Under the pieces are notes generated by a model. The model did not search any database. It saw only the letters and a list, made by a program, of their open reading frames with translations, and had not been told where the DNA came from. This document shows, piece after piece, positions 7,334-16,023 of a stretch of DNA of 64,000 bases. The stretch covers positions 1,984,001 to 2,048,000 of the forward strand of contig NZ_CP152413.1 of assembly GCF_038967635.1 (NCBI RefSeq). Reading direction: 5' to 3'. The translations under genes and the position numbers were made by a program. The stretch is from Bradyrhizobium sp. B124 (GTDB taxonomy: Bacteria; Pseudomonadota; Alphaproteobacteria; Rhizobiales; Xanthobacteraceae). The first letter of the stretch is position 1, and each line of letters opens with the position of its first letter.

Positions 7334-8083
7334 TCAGCCATGCGCCGCCGTCGGGCTGCGCAGCGCCGCCGCGCGATACTCGGCCCACGCCTGCCGCAGG
7401 ATTTGCACCGACGAGGTGAGGAATATCATCGCCATCACCGCGGCGACCGCGAGATCGGGCCAGGCGGTGGCCGTTTCCCACACGCCGAGCGCGGCCACCA
7501 TCACGATGAGATTTCCGATCGCATCGTTGCGCGAGCAGAGCCAGACCGAGCGAACATTGGCGTCACCGTTCTTGTAGGGCAGCAGCAACAGAACGGACGA
7601 CAGATTCGCCGCAAGCGCCAACGTCCCTATCGCGCCCATCACCTCGGCCTTCGGCACACCGAGAATGAGGGTCTGGTAGACCGTGGAGCCGACGACCCAG
7701 AGCGCCATCAGGCTCAGCGAAGTGCCCTTCAGCAGCGCCGCCGACGCACGCATCCGCAGGCCGGCGCCGATCACCGCAAGACTCAGCCCATAGGTGACGG
7801 TATCGGCCAGGAAGTCGAGCGCATCCGCCTTGAGCGCCTGCGATCCGGCAAGCTGACCCGCGATCATCTCGGTCAGGAACATCGCGCCATTGATGGCGAT
7901 GACGGTCCAGAGCACGCGCTTGTAGCGCGGATCGAGGCCGTCAAACACCGGAACGCCGCCCGAGCAGCCACACGCATCAGCCGTGAGGTTGCGATCCAAC
8001 GCCGGCGCGCCGGCCTTCTTCGGCAACGTCAGCGGCGGTGGCGCACAGCATTCGGAGGTCTTCTGCTCGCAGCAATCGCTCAT
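7334..8083 (-). CDS. CDF-family cation transporter with Cys-rich N-terminus
   Basis: A 249-residue inner-membrane protein with about six membrane helices. The TM2 motif ADALDFLAD and TM5 motif SRNDAIGN contain the Asp/Asn residues that form the transport site of cation diffusion facilitators. The cytosolic N-terminus is unusual: CC at 4-5, CC at 12-13 and CGCSG near 38 would make a Cys metal-binding arm ahead of TM1. I chose the ATG at 8083 because AAGGACAGGCG precedes it. This is the last gene of the copper island, 165 bp after cusF; the Cys arm and context suggest export of a soft metal, although classic CDF members move Zn, Co or Ni. Confidence 0.88.
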   Translation of the reverse strand: MSDCCEQKTSECCAPPPLTLPKKAGAPALDRNLTADACGCSGGVPVFDGLDPRYKRVLWTVIAINGAMFLTEMIAGQLAGSQALKADALDFLADTVTYGLSLAVIGAGLRMRASAALLKGTSLSLMALWVVGSTVYQTLILGVPKAEVMGAIGTLALAANLSSVLLLLPYKNGDANVRSVWLCSRNDAIGNLIVMVAALGVWETATAWPDLAVAAVMAMIFLTSSVQILRQAWAEYRAAALRSPTAAHG

Positions 8084-8248
8084 CGCCTGTCCTTCCAGAC
8101 GACAGGATAAGGCCGTCCACATAGTGCATTCAAGCCGATCCGCCTGGAACAGCTCTGCTTTGACGATCATGTCTCGTGCTCGTTGCGGCTGCCGGCTGCG
8201 CTTCAGCCGACAGCCCATCGCGCGCGAAGCGACGATACGGGTGTCGCC

Positions 8249-8545
8249 TCACTTCGCCTTCTGGATCGCGGTGACGGTGTAGCCGCCGTCGCCCTCCTGG
8301 GCTTCGAACTTGACCTTGTCGCCGACCTTGACCTGCTTGAGCAGCGCGGGATCCTTGACCCGGTAGACCATCGTCATCGGCTCGTCCATGCCGAGGCTCT
8401 TGGCCGGGCCGTGCTTGAGCGTGATCTTGCCCGCGCCCTCGTCGATCTTCTTGACCTCGCCGTTGATGGCTGCGGCCTGCGCGAAAGCGCCGCCGAATGT
8501 CAGCGCCAGCAAAGCTGCGGCTGCAATCCGGATCATCCTGTTCAT
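8249..8545 (-). CDS. cusF: CusF-like periplasmic copper-binding protein
   Basis: A 98-residue precursor with signal peptide (MNRMIRIAAAALLALTFGGAFA|QA). It contains the CusF core GEVKKIDEGAGKITLKHGPAKSLGMDEPMTMVYRVKD. In CusF proteins the ligands are His, two Met and a capping aromatic; here KHGP, GMDEPMTM supply His and Met residues. CusF carries Cu(I)/Ag(I) from the periplasm to CusB of the CusCBA pump, which fits the cusBA genes upstream in the same island. The ATG at 8545 is preferred over an in-frame start 11 codons earlier because it begins the signal peptide. Confidence 0.9.
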   Translation of the reverse strand: MNRMIRIAAAALLALTFGGAFAQAAAINGEVKKIDEGAGKITLKHGPAKSLGMDEPMTMVYRVKDPALLKQVKVGDKVKFEAQEGDGGYTVTAIQKAK

Positions 8546-8574
8546 CGTTGTCGTCCTTTCCCTCGTTGCTGGTT

Positions 8575-9036
8575 TCATTTCACGATGACGCGGCCGGTCA
8601 TCCCGTAGTCGCGGTGATCGGGGATCAGGCAGGAATATTCGAATGTTCCGGCCTTGGTGAACTTCCAGACGATCTCCGCGGTCTTCTTGGGCGCGAGGCG
8701 GACGCCGTTCGGATCGTCATGCTCCATATGCGGATGCTTCTTCATCACTTCGGCATGCTTCAAATTCTCCTCGGTGGTCGCGAGCAGGAATTCGTGATCC
8801 TCGGTGCCGGCATTCTTGATCACGAAGCGGATCTGTTCGCCGCGCTTGACCTCGATGCGGAACGGCGTGAACTCCATCTCCTTCATCTCGACCTCGACCG
8901 TGCGCGACGGCTTGCTCGGATCGCCGGGCTCGCCGGCCGAATAGGATTGGTGACCGTGTTTTTCGTGACCGCGCGACGGCGCCGCGGTGATCGACAGCGC
9001 AATGAGCGCAATGCCGATCGTGGTGCGGTGATTCAT
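8575..9036 (-). CDS. cupredoxin (plastocyanin-like) periplasmic protein
   Basis: A 153-residue precursor with an N-terminal signal peptide followed by a His-rich GHEKHGHQSYS and one cupredoxin domain. The type 1 copper ligands are visible: His in EDHEFLL and Cys, His, Met in YSCLIPDHRDYGM. An inserted HAEVMKKHPHMEHDD adds extra His/Met that could hold more copper. I chose the ATG at 9036 since GGAG lies 6-7 nt upstream; MENP at 9048 is the alternative. It sits between the multicopper oxidase and cusF genes, and probably accepts electrons or buffers copper for the oxidase. Confidence 0.88.
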   Translation of the reverse strand: MNHRTTIGIALIALSITAAPSRGHEKHGHQSYSAGEPGDPSKPSRTVEVEMKEMEFTPFRIEVKRGEQIRFVIKNAGTEDHEFLLATTEENLKHAEVMKKHPHMEHDDPNGVRLAPKKTAEIVWKFTKAGTFEYSCLIPDHRDYGMTGRVIVK

Positions 9037-9092
9037 TGGATTCTCCATTCTGAGTTTGTTGCTTGCTTTTCGTTGGACGGCGCGTCGATCCG

Positions 9093-10448
9093 CTACATCT
9101 TCATTCCCTTCATCGATGGCTTGCTCTTCCGCTCGGGCGCGGCCGGTTGCTGCCGCGCGGGCTCGGCCACTGGCGCCTCGACCTCATAGGCAACGGTGCC
9201 CGGCGGATAGTTGTAGGGACCGGGATCGGCGTAATCGTCGCGGCCGAGCCCCTCGCGGATCTTCATCACCGTGAACATGCCGCCCATCTCGATCGGGCCG
9301 AATTGTCCGGTTCCGGTCATCATCGGCAGCGTGTTGTCGGGTGCGGGCATCTCCATGTTGCCCATCGCCATGCCGGTCGATCCCATCACCATCGCGTCGG
9401 GCGCGAGCTTGCCGACTGCCTTGGCCAGATCCTGGCGCGACACGCCGATGAAATTGCGCACGTCGTGGCCCATCGCATTCATGGTGTGGTGCGACTTGTG
9501 GCAGTGAAACGCCCAGTCGCCTGGATTATCGGCGAGCATGTCGAACGCCCTGACGGCGCCGACCGGCACGTCGGTCGTGGTCTCCGGATATTGCGCGCTC
9601 TGCGGCACCCAGCCGCCATCGGTGCAGGTCACCGCGAAATTGTGCCCGTGCACATGGATCGGATGATTGGTCATGGTCAGATTGCCGATCCGCACGCGGA
9701 TCCTGTCGCCGAGCCGGATCGGCATCGGATCGATGCCGGGATAGACGCGGCTGTTCCAGGTCCACATGTTGAAGTCGGTCATCTCATTGACCTTCGGCAG
9801 ATAGGTGCCGGGGTCGATGAGATAGCTGCTCATGATGAAGACGAAGTCGCGGTCGACGGGACGGAACGCCGGATCGCGCGGGTGCACGATGAACATGCCC
9901 ATCATGCCCATCGCCATCTGCACCATCTCGTCGGAATGCGGGTGGTACATGAAGGTCCCGCTGTGCTTCAGCTCGAACTCGTAGACGAAGGTCTTGCCCG
10001 GCTTGATGTGTGGCTGGTTGAGGCCGCCGACGCCGTCCATGCCTGACGGCACGATCATGCCGTGCCAGTGCACCGTGGTATGTTCAGGCAATTTGTTGGT
10101 GACGAAGATGCGGACCTTGTCGCCTTCGACCGCCTCTATGGTCGGTCCCGGCGCCTGGCCGTTATAGCCCCACAGATTGGCCTTCATGCCGTGGGCGAAT
10201 TCGCGCACCACCGGCTCGGCGACGAGATGGAATTCCTTCCAGTCGCCGTTCATCCGCCATGGCAGCGACCAGCCGTTGAGCGTCACCACAGGCCGGTAGT
10301 CGGGCCCGCTCGACGGATGCAGCGGCGGCTGCATCACCGCTCTGTCCATGGTCTGCGCTTCCGGAATGCCGGCAGCCTGGACGCGGCCGCTGACCGCGCT
10401 TGCCGTGACCAGCGCCGCGCTCCCCAAAAATCCTCGACGTGAAAACAT
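9093..10448 (-). CDS. multicopper oxidase (CopA/CueO-like, Tat-exported)
   Basis: A 451-residue protein with a twin-arginine leader (SRRGFLG at residues 3-9). All four copper-ligand segments are present in order: HWHG (about 128), HPHSD (about 168), HPIHVHGH (about 262) and HCHKSHH (about 313). It therefore has a complete type 1 plus trinuclear copper set. The C-terminal third is Met-rich (MGSTGMAMGNMEMP) and ends SMKGMKM, which is typical of cuprous oxidases that convert Cu(I) to the less toxic Cu(II) in the periplasm. It sits in one transcription unit with the TolC-type gene upstream (12 bp gap) and the cupredoxin downstream. Confidence 0.93.
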   Translation of the reverse strand: MFSRRGFLGSAALVTASAVSGRVQAAGIPEAQTMDRAVMQPPLHPSSGPDYRPVVTLNGWSLPWRMNGDWKEFHLVAEPVVREFAHGMKANLWGYNGQAPGPTIEAVEGDKVRIFVTNKLPEHTTVHWHGMIVPSGMDGVGGLNQPHIKPGKTFVYEFELKHSGTFMYHPHSDEMVQMAMGMMGMFIVHPRDPAFRPVDRDFVFIMSSYLIDPGTYLPKVNEMTDFNMWTWNSRVYPGIDPMPIRLGDRIRVRIGNLTMTNHPIHVHGHNFAVTCTDGGWVPQSAQYPETTTDVPVGAVRAFDMLADNPGDWAFHCHKSHHTMNAMGHDVRNFIGVSRQDLAKAVGKLAPDAMVMGSTGMAMGNMEMPAPDNTLPMMTGTGQFGPIEMGGMFTVMKIREGLGRDDYADPGPYNYPPGTVAYEVEAPVAEPARQQPAAPERKSKPSMKGMKM

Positions 10449-10460
10449 CTACGTCTCCTC

Positions 10461-11879
10461 TTAATGATCGCCGGCCGCAGGTGCGGTCGAGGCGATGGCG
10501 GATGGTGTCGATGGCGCGGCCGCCGGGCCGCCGCCGTTGATCGCGGTCTGCAGGTCGGATTGCGCCAGCCAGAAGTCGCGTTTGGCATCGATCGCTGCGC
10601 GCAGCGAGCCGAGCCGCTGCCGCGCTTCGGTCAGCAGCGCGAACACGTCGACCTGCATGCTGGAGAAGCGCAGCTGCATCTCCTCGGTGATGATCTGCCG
10701 CAACGGCAGCACCTCGCGCTGGTAGTGGCTCGCGATGTCGTAAGTGGAGCGATAGACGCGGTACGCGTCGCGCGCCTCGGAGCGGACATTGATGGCCTCC
10801 TCGGTCAGCCGGTTCATGGCCTGCCGGTAGGTCTCGGCCGCCTGACGCACCCGCACCTCGCCGCCGTCGAAGATCGGGATCTGGAACTGGACGTCGAAGC
10901 CGCGCTCCCTGAACGGCGGGCCTTCCGGATCGCGCGTCCGCCTGTCGATGCCGGCGACATCGAGCAGCGTGACGAAGCGCGTCGCTTCGGTGAGATCGAG
11001 CGCCTTGGCAAGCGCGACAATCTCCATCCGCGCGATCTGCAGATCGACGCGATGACCGACCGCCGCGACCTCGATCGACGGCTGTTCCAGTGGCCGCTTC
11101 GGCAGCAATGGCAACTTGCTGGGGAGTCGGAAGCCGAGATCGCCGTCCCAGAGCCCGAGTAACCGCGCCAGCCGCTCGCGCGAACTCGCCGCGTTCTGCC
11201 GCGCGTTGGCGAGGTCGGCCGTGATCTCGGCGTAGAACACCTGCTCGCGGGCCTGGTCGAGCTTGTTCATGCCGCCGGTCTCGCCAAGTTTTTTGGCGAG
11301 CTGCGCGGTCGATTCGGCAGTCGCCTTCGCATCCGTCAGCAGCGCGATCGTCTCGTTCGCGGCCACAACAGCGACATGGGCACGCCGCACCTCGGCAGCG
11401 AGCCGCAGGGTAGCGAGCGCGGCCTTGAGCTGTGCCTGGCGGAAGCGCTCGCGCGCGATTTCGGAGCGGGCCGGCAGCGTCGCCAGCGCCAGGATGTCGC
11501 CGACCACCTGCCGCTCGACCTCGCTGGCGCCGTTTCCGGTGATGCGTTGTAACGAGAAGGTCGGATTGGGCGGCAGGCTGTCGGCGACGAGGTCCGTCTC
11601 CGCCAGCGCCAGATCGCTATAGGCTGCCTGCAAGCCCTTGTTGTTCAGCAGCGCGAGCTGGACGGCGGCATCCGCCGTCAGGTTGCGCGCCAGCAGCCGC
11701 TTCACCGCGGCGTCGACGGTCGTGGCTTCGTCTTTGGTACGAACGAAGGCAACGTCCTTGCCGATCGCCTGCTCGGTCACCTCGGAGACGACGCCCATGC
11801 CGCTGTCGGGCGAGAACGACGCGCATCCCGCGAGCGCGGATGTCAGCAGCAAGATCGGCACGATGGCCAGATGTCGCAT
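10461..11879 (-). CDS. TolC-family outer-membrane efflux lipoprotein (CusC-like)
   Basis: A 472-residue protein with a lipobox LAGC at about residues 16-19. It has two outer-membrane efflux-protein repeats with long coiled-coil helices (TADAAVQLALLNNKGLQAAYSDLALAE; ANARQNAASSRERLARLLGL) and a Pro/Ala-rich tail. Its best role is outer-membrane duct for the CusBA pump encoded just upstream, completing a CBA tripartite exporter. The cusA and tolC genes are separated by two small genes, so the operon is interrupted relative to the classic cusCFBA order. Confidence 0.9.
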   Translation of the reverse strand: MRHLAIVPILLLTSALAGCASFSPDSGMGVVSEVTEQAIGKDVAFVRTKDEATTVDAAVKRLLARNLTADAAVQLALLNNKGLQAAYSDLALAETDLVADSLPPNPTFSLQRITGNGASEVERQVVGDILALATLPARSEIARERFRQAQLKAALATLRLAAEVRRAHVAVVAANETIALLTDAKATAESTAQLAKKLGETGGMNKLDQAREQVFYAEITADLANARQNAASSRERLARLLGLWDGDLGFRLPSKLPLLPKRPLEQPSIEVAAVGHRVDLQIARMEIVALAKALDLTEATRFVTLLDVAGIDRRTRDPEGPPFRERGFDVQFQIPIFDGGEVRVRQAAETYRQAMNRLTEEAINVRSEARDAYRVYRSTYDIASHYQREVLPLRQIITEEMQLRFSSMQVDVFALLTEARQRLGSLRAAIDAKRDFWLAQSDLQTAINGGGPAAAPSTPSAIASTAPAAGDH

Positions 11880-11888
11880 GGCGCCCTC

Positions 11889-12200
11889 CTACCGATTCGA
11901 ATTGGTCGGCGGCGTCACGCCGTCGTTGCGCGCGCGCCAGGGCAGCGGCGTCGCCGGACGCAGGCTGCTGTAGGGCGCGATCGTCGAGCGGTCGCCGACG
12001 CTGGCGCTGCCCGCCGACGGGTTTGCCGGATCGCCTGCGACGGCAAGCGGCCGGCCGTCGGCCATGCAGCCGGCGAGCGGCGCGGCCGCGATGACGGCGG
12101 CGGCCATCCGCGACAAGAATGTGGATGGCGTACGCCGGCCAAGCCTGTTGCCAAGCCGTGTGGCCACGGCGGCGAGTCTCGCCCCGAAATGCGAAAACAT
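11889..12200 (-). CDS. small lipoprotein of the copper island
   Basis: A 103-residue product with an unusually long basic N-terminal region (MFSHFGARLAAVATRLGNRLGRRTPS) before a hydrophobic stretch and lipobox LAGC at about 42-45. The mature part is short and Pro/Ser-rich (SAGSASVGDRSTIAPYSSLRPATPLPWRARNDG). It lies 9 bp before the TolC-like gene. No family is recognised; position suggests an accessory envelope protein for copper handling. Confidence 0.62.
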   Translation of the reverse strand: MFSHFGARLAAVATRLGNRLGRRTPSTFLSRMAAAVIAAAPLAGCMADGRPLAVAGDPANPSAGSASVGDRSTIAPYSSLRPATPLPWRARNDGVTPPTNSNR

Positions 12201-12277
12201 GGATCTGTCCCGATCGTCAGATGAATGACAGGCATGCGCACGCGAGCGCGCGGCGCAGCCACGATGTCAGCTGAGGA

Positions 12278-12730
12278 TCAGGCGATGGGGGGACGATAGA
12301 GCCGCGCGGGCGCCTCGCTGTGCAGGCTCTGGAAGGCCTCGGCGAGACGGGTCGCGATCGGGTGCAAGGGAGCAGCGACGGACGGAAGATCGGCCGGCAG
12401 CGCCGACACGCACATCATCGCGCAGCACGGCCCCGGCGCGTTCTTGCCGTCGTGGCTGTGCTTCACCGGTGGTTCAGCGCCATCGGCGGCGTGATGCATA
12501 TGCATGCCGCCATGATCGTGGGCGGCATGATCGTGCGCGGCGCCATCCGCATGCACCATCGAGGCATCATGCACCTGTACCGCGGCGGCCGGCTGGACCT
12601 CATCGGTCAGGCACGGAAACGGCGCCCCGAACGCGAGCGCGACGGACGGCGCGAGGACGCAAAACAGATAGGCCAGGATGATGGAACATCCCGCCCGTAT
12701 CCGCCCTGACCTCGTCAATCGCACCAACAC
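12278..12730 (-). CDS. His/Met-rich exported protein (DUF2946-like)
   Basis: About 150 residues with an N-terminal hydrophobic segment (CSIILAYLFCVLAPSVALA). A dense metal-ligand region follows (HADGAAHDHAAHDHGG, MHMHHAADG), then CCAMMCVSALP, and an ending SEAPARLYRPPIA. The tail 'RLYRPP' and CC...C pattern are typical of small exported proteins of proteobacterial copper islands, often filed as DUF2946-like. No ATG is available: the frame is open from a TTG at 12775, and GTG codons at 12730 and 12724 give the most normal signal peptide, so the start is uncertain. Probably buffers copper in the periplasm. Confidence 0.65.
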   Translation of the reverse strand: MLVRLTRSGRIRAGCSIILAYLFCVLAPSVALAFGAPFPCLTDEVQPAAAVQVHDASMVHADGAAHDHAAHDHGGMHMHHAADGAEPPVKHSHDGKNAPGPCCAMMCVSALPADLPSVAAPLHPIATRLAEAFQSLHSEAPARLYRPPIA

Positions 12731-12803
12731 TTGCGTGATCGCCCCGAACTCGCCTCGCCCGCACCCCGACAGCAAATCAGTTGACCGCGAACCGCCATCT
12801 TAT

Positions 12804-12820
12804 ATACCCCCGCAGGGTAT
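12804..12820. promoter_or_regulatory. CsoR/RcnR-like operator palindrome
   Basis: ATACCC (12804-12809), five bases CCGCA, then GGGTAT (12815-12820) form a perfect inverted repeat. It overlaps the last base of the cusA stop codon and lies upstream of the His/Met-rich gene. G/C-tract palindromes flanked by AT are the established operator form of the CsoR/RcnR/FrmR repressors. No csoR-like gene is in the window, so the regulator would be elsewhere. Confidence 0.5.
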
Positions 12821-15800
12821 CATTCAATCCGGTTTGAACCAGCCGACGAATTCGCAACCCCTGCTACACGCGGTCGCACGACCGGCGCAACGACATCCGC
12901 TTCCGGCACCCTCGTGCGAAGCGCCAAGCCCTTCACGACGGCGAAGATCGCGGGAATCACGATCAGCGTCAGCAAGGTCGACGAGATCATACCACCGATC
13001 ATCGGCACCGCGATGCGCTGCATGATCTCGGAACCGGTGCCGGTGCTCCACATGATCGGCAGCAGCCCGGCCATGATGGCAACCACCGTCATCATCTTTG
13101 GCCGCACCCGCTCGACCGCGCCCTCGATGATCGCGTGGTTGAGATCGTCGCGACCGATCGTGCGGCCCTCGGCGACGCGACGCGCGGTGATCTCGGCCAG
13201 CGCCTGGTTGAGGTACATCAGCATCACGACACCGGTCTCGGCGGCGACCCCGGCCAGCGCGATGAAGCCGACCGCGACCGCAACCGACAGGTTGAAGCCG
13301 AGCGCCCACATCAGCCAGAGCCCGCCGACCAGCGCGAACGGCAGCGACAGCATCACGATCATGGTCTCCGCCACCGAGCGGAAGTTGAGGTAGAGCAGCA
13401 GGAAAATGATTGTCAGCGTCACCGGCACCACGATCTTGAGCCGCGCCGCGGCGCGTTCGAGATATTCGTACTGACCGCTCCAGATCACGTAGGCGCCGGG
13501 CGGAAACTGCACGGCGGCCTGCACCGCGCGCTGCGCATCCGCGACATAGCCGCCGAGATCGCGATCGCGGATGTCGACATAGATGTAGGTCGCAAGCTGC
13601 CCGTTCTCGGTCCTGATCGTGGTCGGCCCGCGCGCCGGCGTGATATCGGCGACCTCGCCGAGCGGCACGGCGCCGCCCGCCGGCATCGGCACCAGGATGT
13701 CGCTCGCAATCGCGCCCGGATTGTCGCGCAGGTCGCGCGGATAGCGCATGTTGACGGTGAAGCGCTGCCGCCCCTCCACGGTCGTGGTCACGGTCTGACC
13801 GCCGAGCGCAGTTGCGATCGTGTCCTGCACGTCCTGCACCGCGATGCCGTAGCGCGACAACGCCTCGCGGTTCGGCGTGATCTCGAGGTAGTAGCCGCCG
13901 AGGCCGCGCTCGGCATAGGCCGACGAGGTGCCAGGCACGCCCTTCACGACCTGCTCGATCTGGCGGGCGAGCTTGTCGATCACCGCGAGATCGGGGCCGA
14001 TCACCTTGACGCCGACGGGGGTGCGGATCCCGGTCGACAGCATGTCGATGCGCGCCTTGATCGGCATGGTCCAGGCGTTGGAGACGCCGGGGAATTGCAG
14101 CGCCTTGTCCATCTCGGCGATCAGGCCGTCGAGCGTGAGGCCCTTGCGCCATTGCTGTTTCGGCTTGAGGTTGACCACGGTCTCGAACATCTCCGACGGC
14201 GCCGGGTCGGTCGCGGTCGCGGCGCGGCCGGCCTTGCCGTAGACCGAGACGACCTCCGGAAAGCTGTGGATGATGCGGTCCTGCATCTGCAGCAGCTCAG
14301 CCGCCTTGGTCACCGAAATCCCCGGCAGCGTGGTCGGCATGTAGAGCAGCGTACCCTCGTTGAGGTCGGGCATGAACTCGGTGCCGAGCTGCCGGGCCGG
14401 CCAAATCGTGACGGCGATCGCTGCGAGCGCGAGCAGGATCACCAGCGTCTTGGCCCGCAACACGCCGTTGATGACGGGACGGTAGATCCAGATCAGGAAC
14501 CGATTGATCGGATTCTTGTGCTCGGGGACGATCCTGCCGCGGACGAAGATCACCATCAGCGCCGGCACCAGCGTCACCGACAGCAGCGCCGCTGCCGCCA
14601 TCGCAAACGTCTTGGTGAAGGCGAGCGGCGAGAACAGCCGCCCCTCCTGCGACTCCAGCGTGAAGATCGGCATGAACGACACGGTGATGATGAGCAGGCT
14701 GAAGAACAGCGCCGGTCCCACCTCCGCCGCGGCCTCGATCAGGATCGCGACCCGCGACCGGCCGGGCTCGGCCCGCTCCAGGCGCTTGTGCGCGTTCTCG
14801 ATCATCACGATCGCCGCATCGATCATGGCGCCGATCGCAATCGCGATGCCGCCGAGGCTCATGATGTTGGAGCCGATCCCGAGCAGCTTCATCGCGCCGA
14901 ACGCCATCAGCACGCCGACCGGCAGCATCAGGATCGCGACCAGCGCGCTGCGGACGTGCAGCAGGAACACGAAGCAGACCAGCGCGACCACGACGCTCTC
15001 CTCGAACAGTGTGCGCTTGAGCGTGTCGATCGCCGCATAGATCAGGTTGGACCGGTCATAGACCGGCACGATCTCGACCGACTTCGGCAGGCTGGTCGCG
15101 ATCTCGTTGAAGCGTTTCTTGACGTTTTCGATCACGTCGAGGGCATTGACGCCGAAGCGTTGCAGCACGATGCCGCTCGCCACCTCGCCCTCGCCGTTCA
15201 ATTCGGCGATGCCGCGCCGCTCGTCGGGGCCGAGCTCGACGCGGGCGACGTCGCGCAGCAGCACCGGCGTGCCGTTGTCGGTCTTCAGCACGATGTTGCC
15301 GAGATCGTTGATGTCCTTCAGATAGCCCTTGCCGCGAATGACATATTCGAATTCGGAGAGCTCGACGGTGCGGCCGCCGACGTCGGCATTGCTGGCGCGG
15401 ATCGCATCGCGCATCCGCTGCATGGTGATGCCGCGGTCGCGCATCCGCTGCGGATCGAGGATCACATTGTACTGCTTGACGAAGCCGCCGACGCTCGCGA
15501 CCTCGGCGACGCCTTCCGCTCTGGCGAGCGCGAATTTCAGATTCCAGTCCTGGATGGTCCGGGTGTCGGCAAGATTCAACTCTTTCGACATCACGGCATA
15601 TTGGTAGACCCACCCCACCCCGGTCGCATCGGGACCGATGGTCGGCGACACGCCGGCCGGCAGCCGCGACGCCGCCCCGTTGAGGAACTCGAGCACCCGC
15701 GAGCGCGCCCAGTAGATGTCGGTGCCGTCCTCGAAGATGACGTAGACGAAGGAGACGCCGAAGAACGAGAAGCCGCGCACGACCTTCGACTTTGGCACCG

Positions 15801-16023
15801 TCAGCATCGCCGTGGTCAGGGGATAGGTGACCTGGTCCTCGATCACCTGCGGCGCCTGGCCGGGATACTCGGTGTAGACGATGACCTGGGTGTCGGAGAG
15901 ATCGGGGATCGCATCGAGCGGCAGATGCAGCAACGCGTAGAGACCCGCGGCAGCCGCAAAGCCGGTGCCGAACAGCACCAACAGCAGGTTGCGCGCCGAC
16001 CAGGCGATGATGCGGGCGATCAT
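12820..16023 (-). CDS. cusA: heavy-metal efflux RND permease (CusA/CzcA family)
   Basis: A 1067-residue inner-membrane pump of the HME-RND family, full length with about twelve membrane helices and two large periplasmic loops. The N-terminus (LPLDAIPDLSDTQVIVYTEYPGQAPQ) and the TM4 motif AIAIGAMIDAAIVMIENAHKRLE with the proton-relay acidic residues are canonical. The periplasmic segment IKARIDMLSTGIRTPVGVKV resembles the Cu(I)/Ag(I) subgroup (CusA), in which a Met at that point is one of the metal ligands. The ATG at 16023 overlaps the cusB stop (ATGA). It exports Cu(I)/Ag(I) from periplasm and cytosol via CusB and a TolC-type duct. Confidence 0.95.
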   Translation of the reverse strand: MIARIIAWSARNLLLVLFGTGFAAAAGLYALLHLPLDAIPDLSDTQVIVYTEYPGQAPQVIEDQVTYPLTTAMLTVPKSKVVRGFSFFGVSFVYVIFEDGTDIYWARSRVLEFLNGAASRLPAGVSPTIGPDATGVGWVYQYAVMSKELNLADTRTIQDWNLKFALARAEGVAEVASVGGFVKQYNVILDPQRMRDRGITMQRMRDAIRASNADVGGRTVELSEFEYVIRGKGYLKDINDLGNIVLKTDNGTPVLLRDVARVELGPDERRGIAELNGEGEVASGIVLQRFGVNALDVIENVKKRFNEIATSLPKSVEIVPVYDRSNLIYAAIDTLKRTLFEESVVVALVCFVFLLHVRSALVAILMLPVGVLMAFGAMKLLGIGSNIMSLGGIAIAIGAMIDAAIVMIENAHKRLERAEPGRSRVAILIEAAAEVGPALFFSLLIITVSFMPIFTLESQEGRLFSPLAFTKTFAMAAAALLSVTLVPALMVIFVRGRIVPEHKNPINRFLIWIYRPVINGVLRAKTLVILLALAAIAVTIWPARQLGTEFMPDLNEGTLLYMPTTLPGISVTKAAELLQMQDRIIHSFPEVVSVYGKAGRAATATDPAPSEMFETVVNLKPKQQWRKGLTLDGLIAEMDKALQFPGVSNAWTMPIKARIDMLSTGIRTPVGVKVIGPDLAVIDKLARQIEQVVKGVPGTSSAYAERGLGGYYLEITPNREALSRYGIAVQDVQDTIATALGGQTVTTTVEGRQRFTVNMRYPRDLRDNPGAIASDILVPMPAGGAVPLGEVADITPARGPTTIRTENGQLATYIYVDIRDRDLGGYVADAQRAVQAAVQFPPGAYVIWSGQYEYLERAAARLKIVVPVTLTIIFLLLYLNFRSVAETMIVMLSLPFALVGGLWLMWALGFNLSVAVAVGFIALAGVAAETGVVMLMYLNQALAEITARRVAEGRTIGRDDLNHAIIEGAVERVRPKMMTVVAIMAGLLPIMWSTGTGSEIMQRIAVPMIGGMISSTLLTLIVIPAIFAVVKGLALRTRVPEADVVAPVVRPRVAGVANSSAGSNRIE

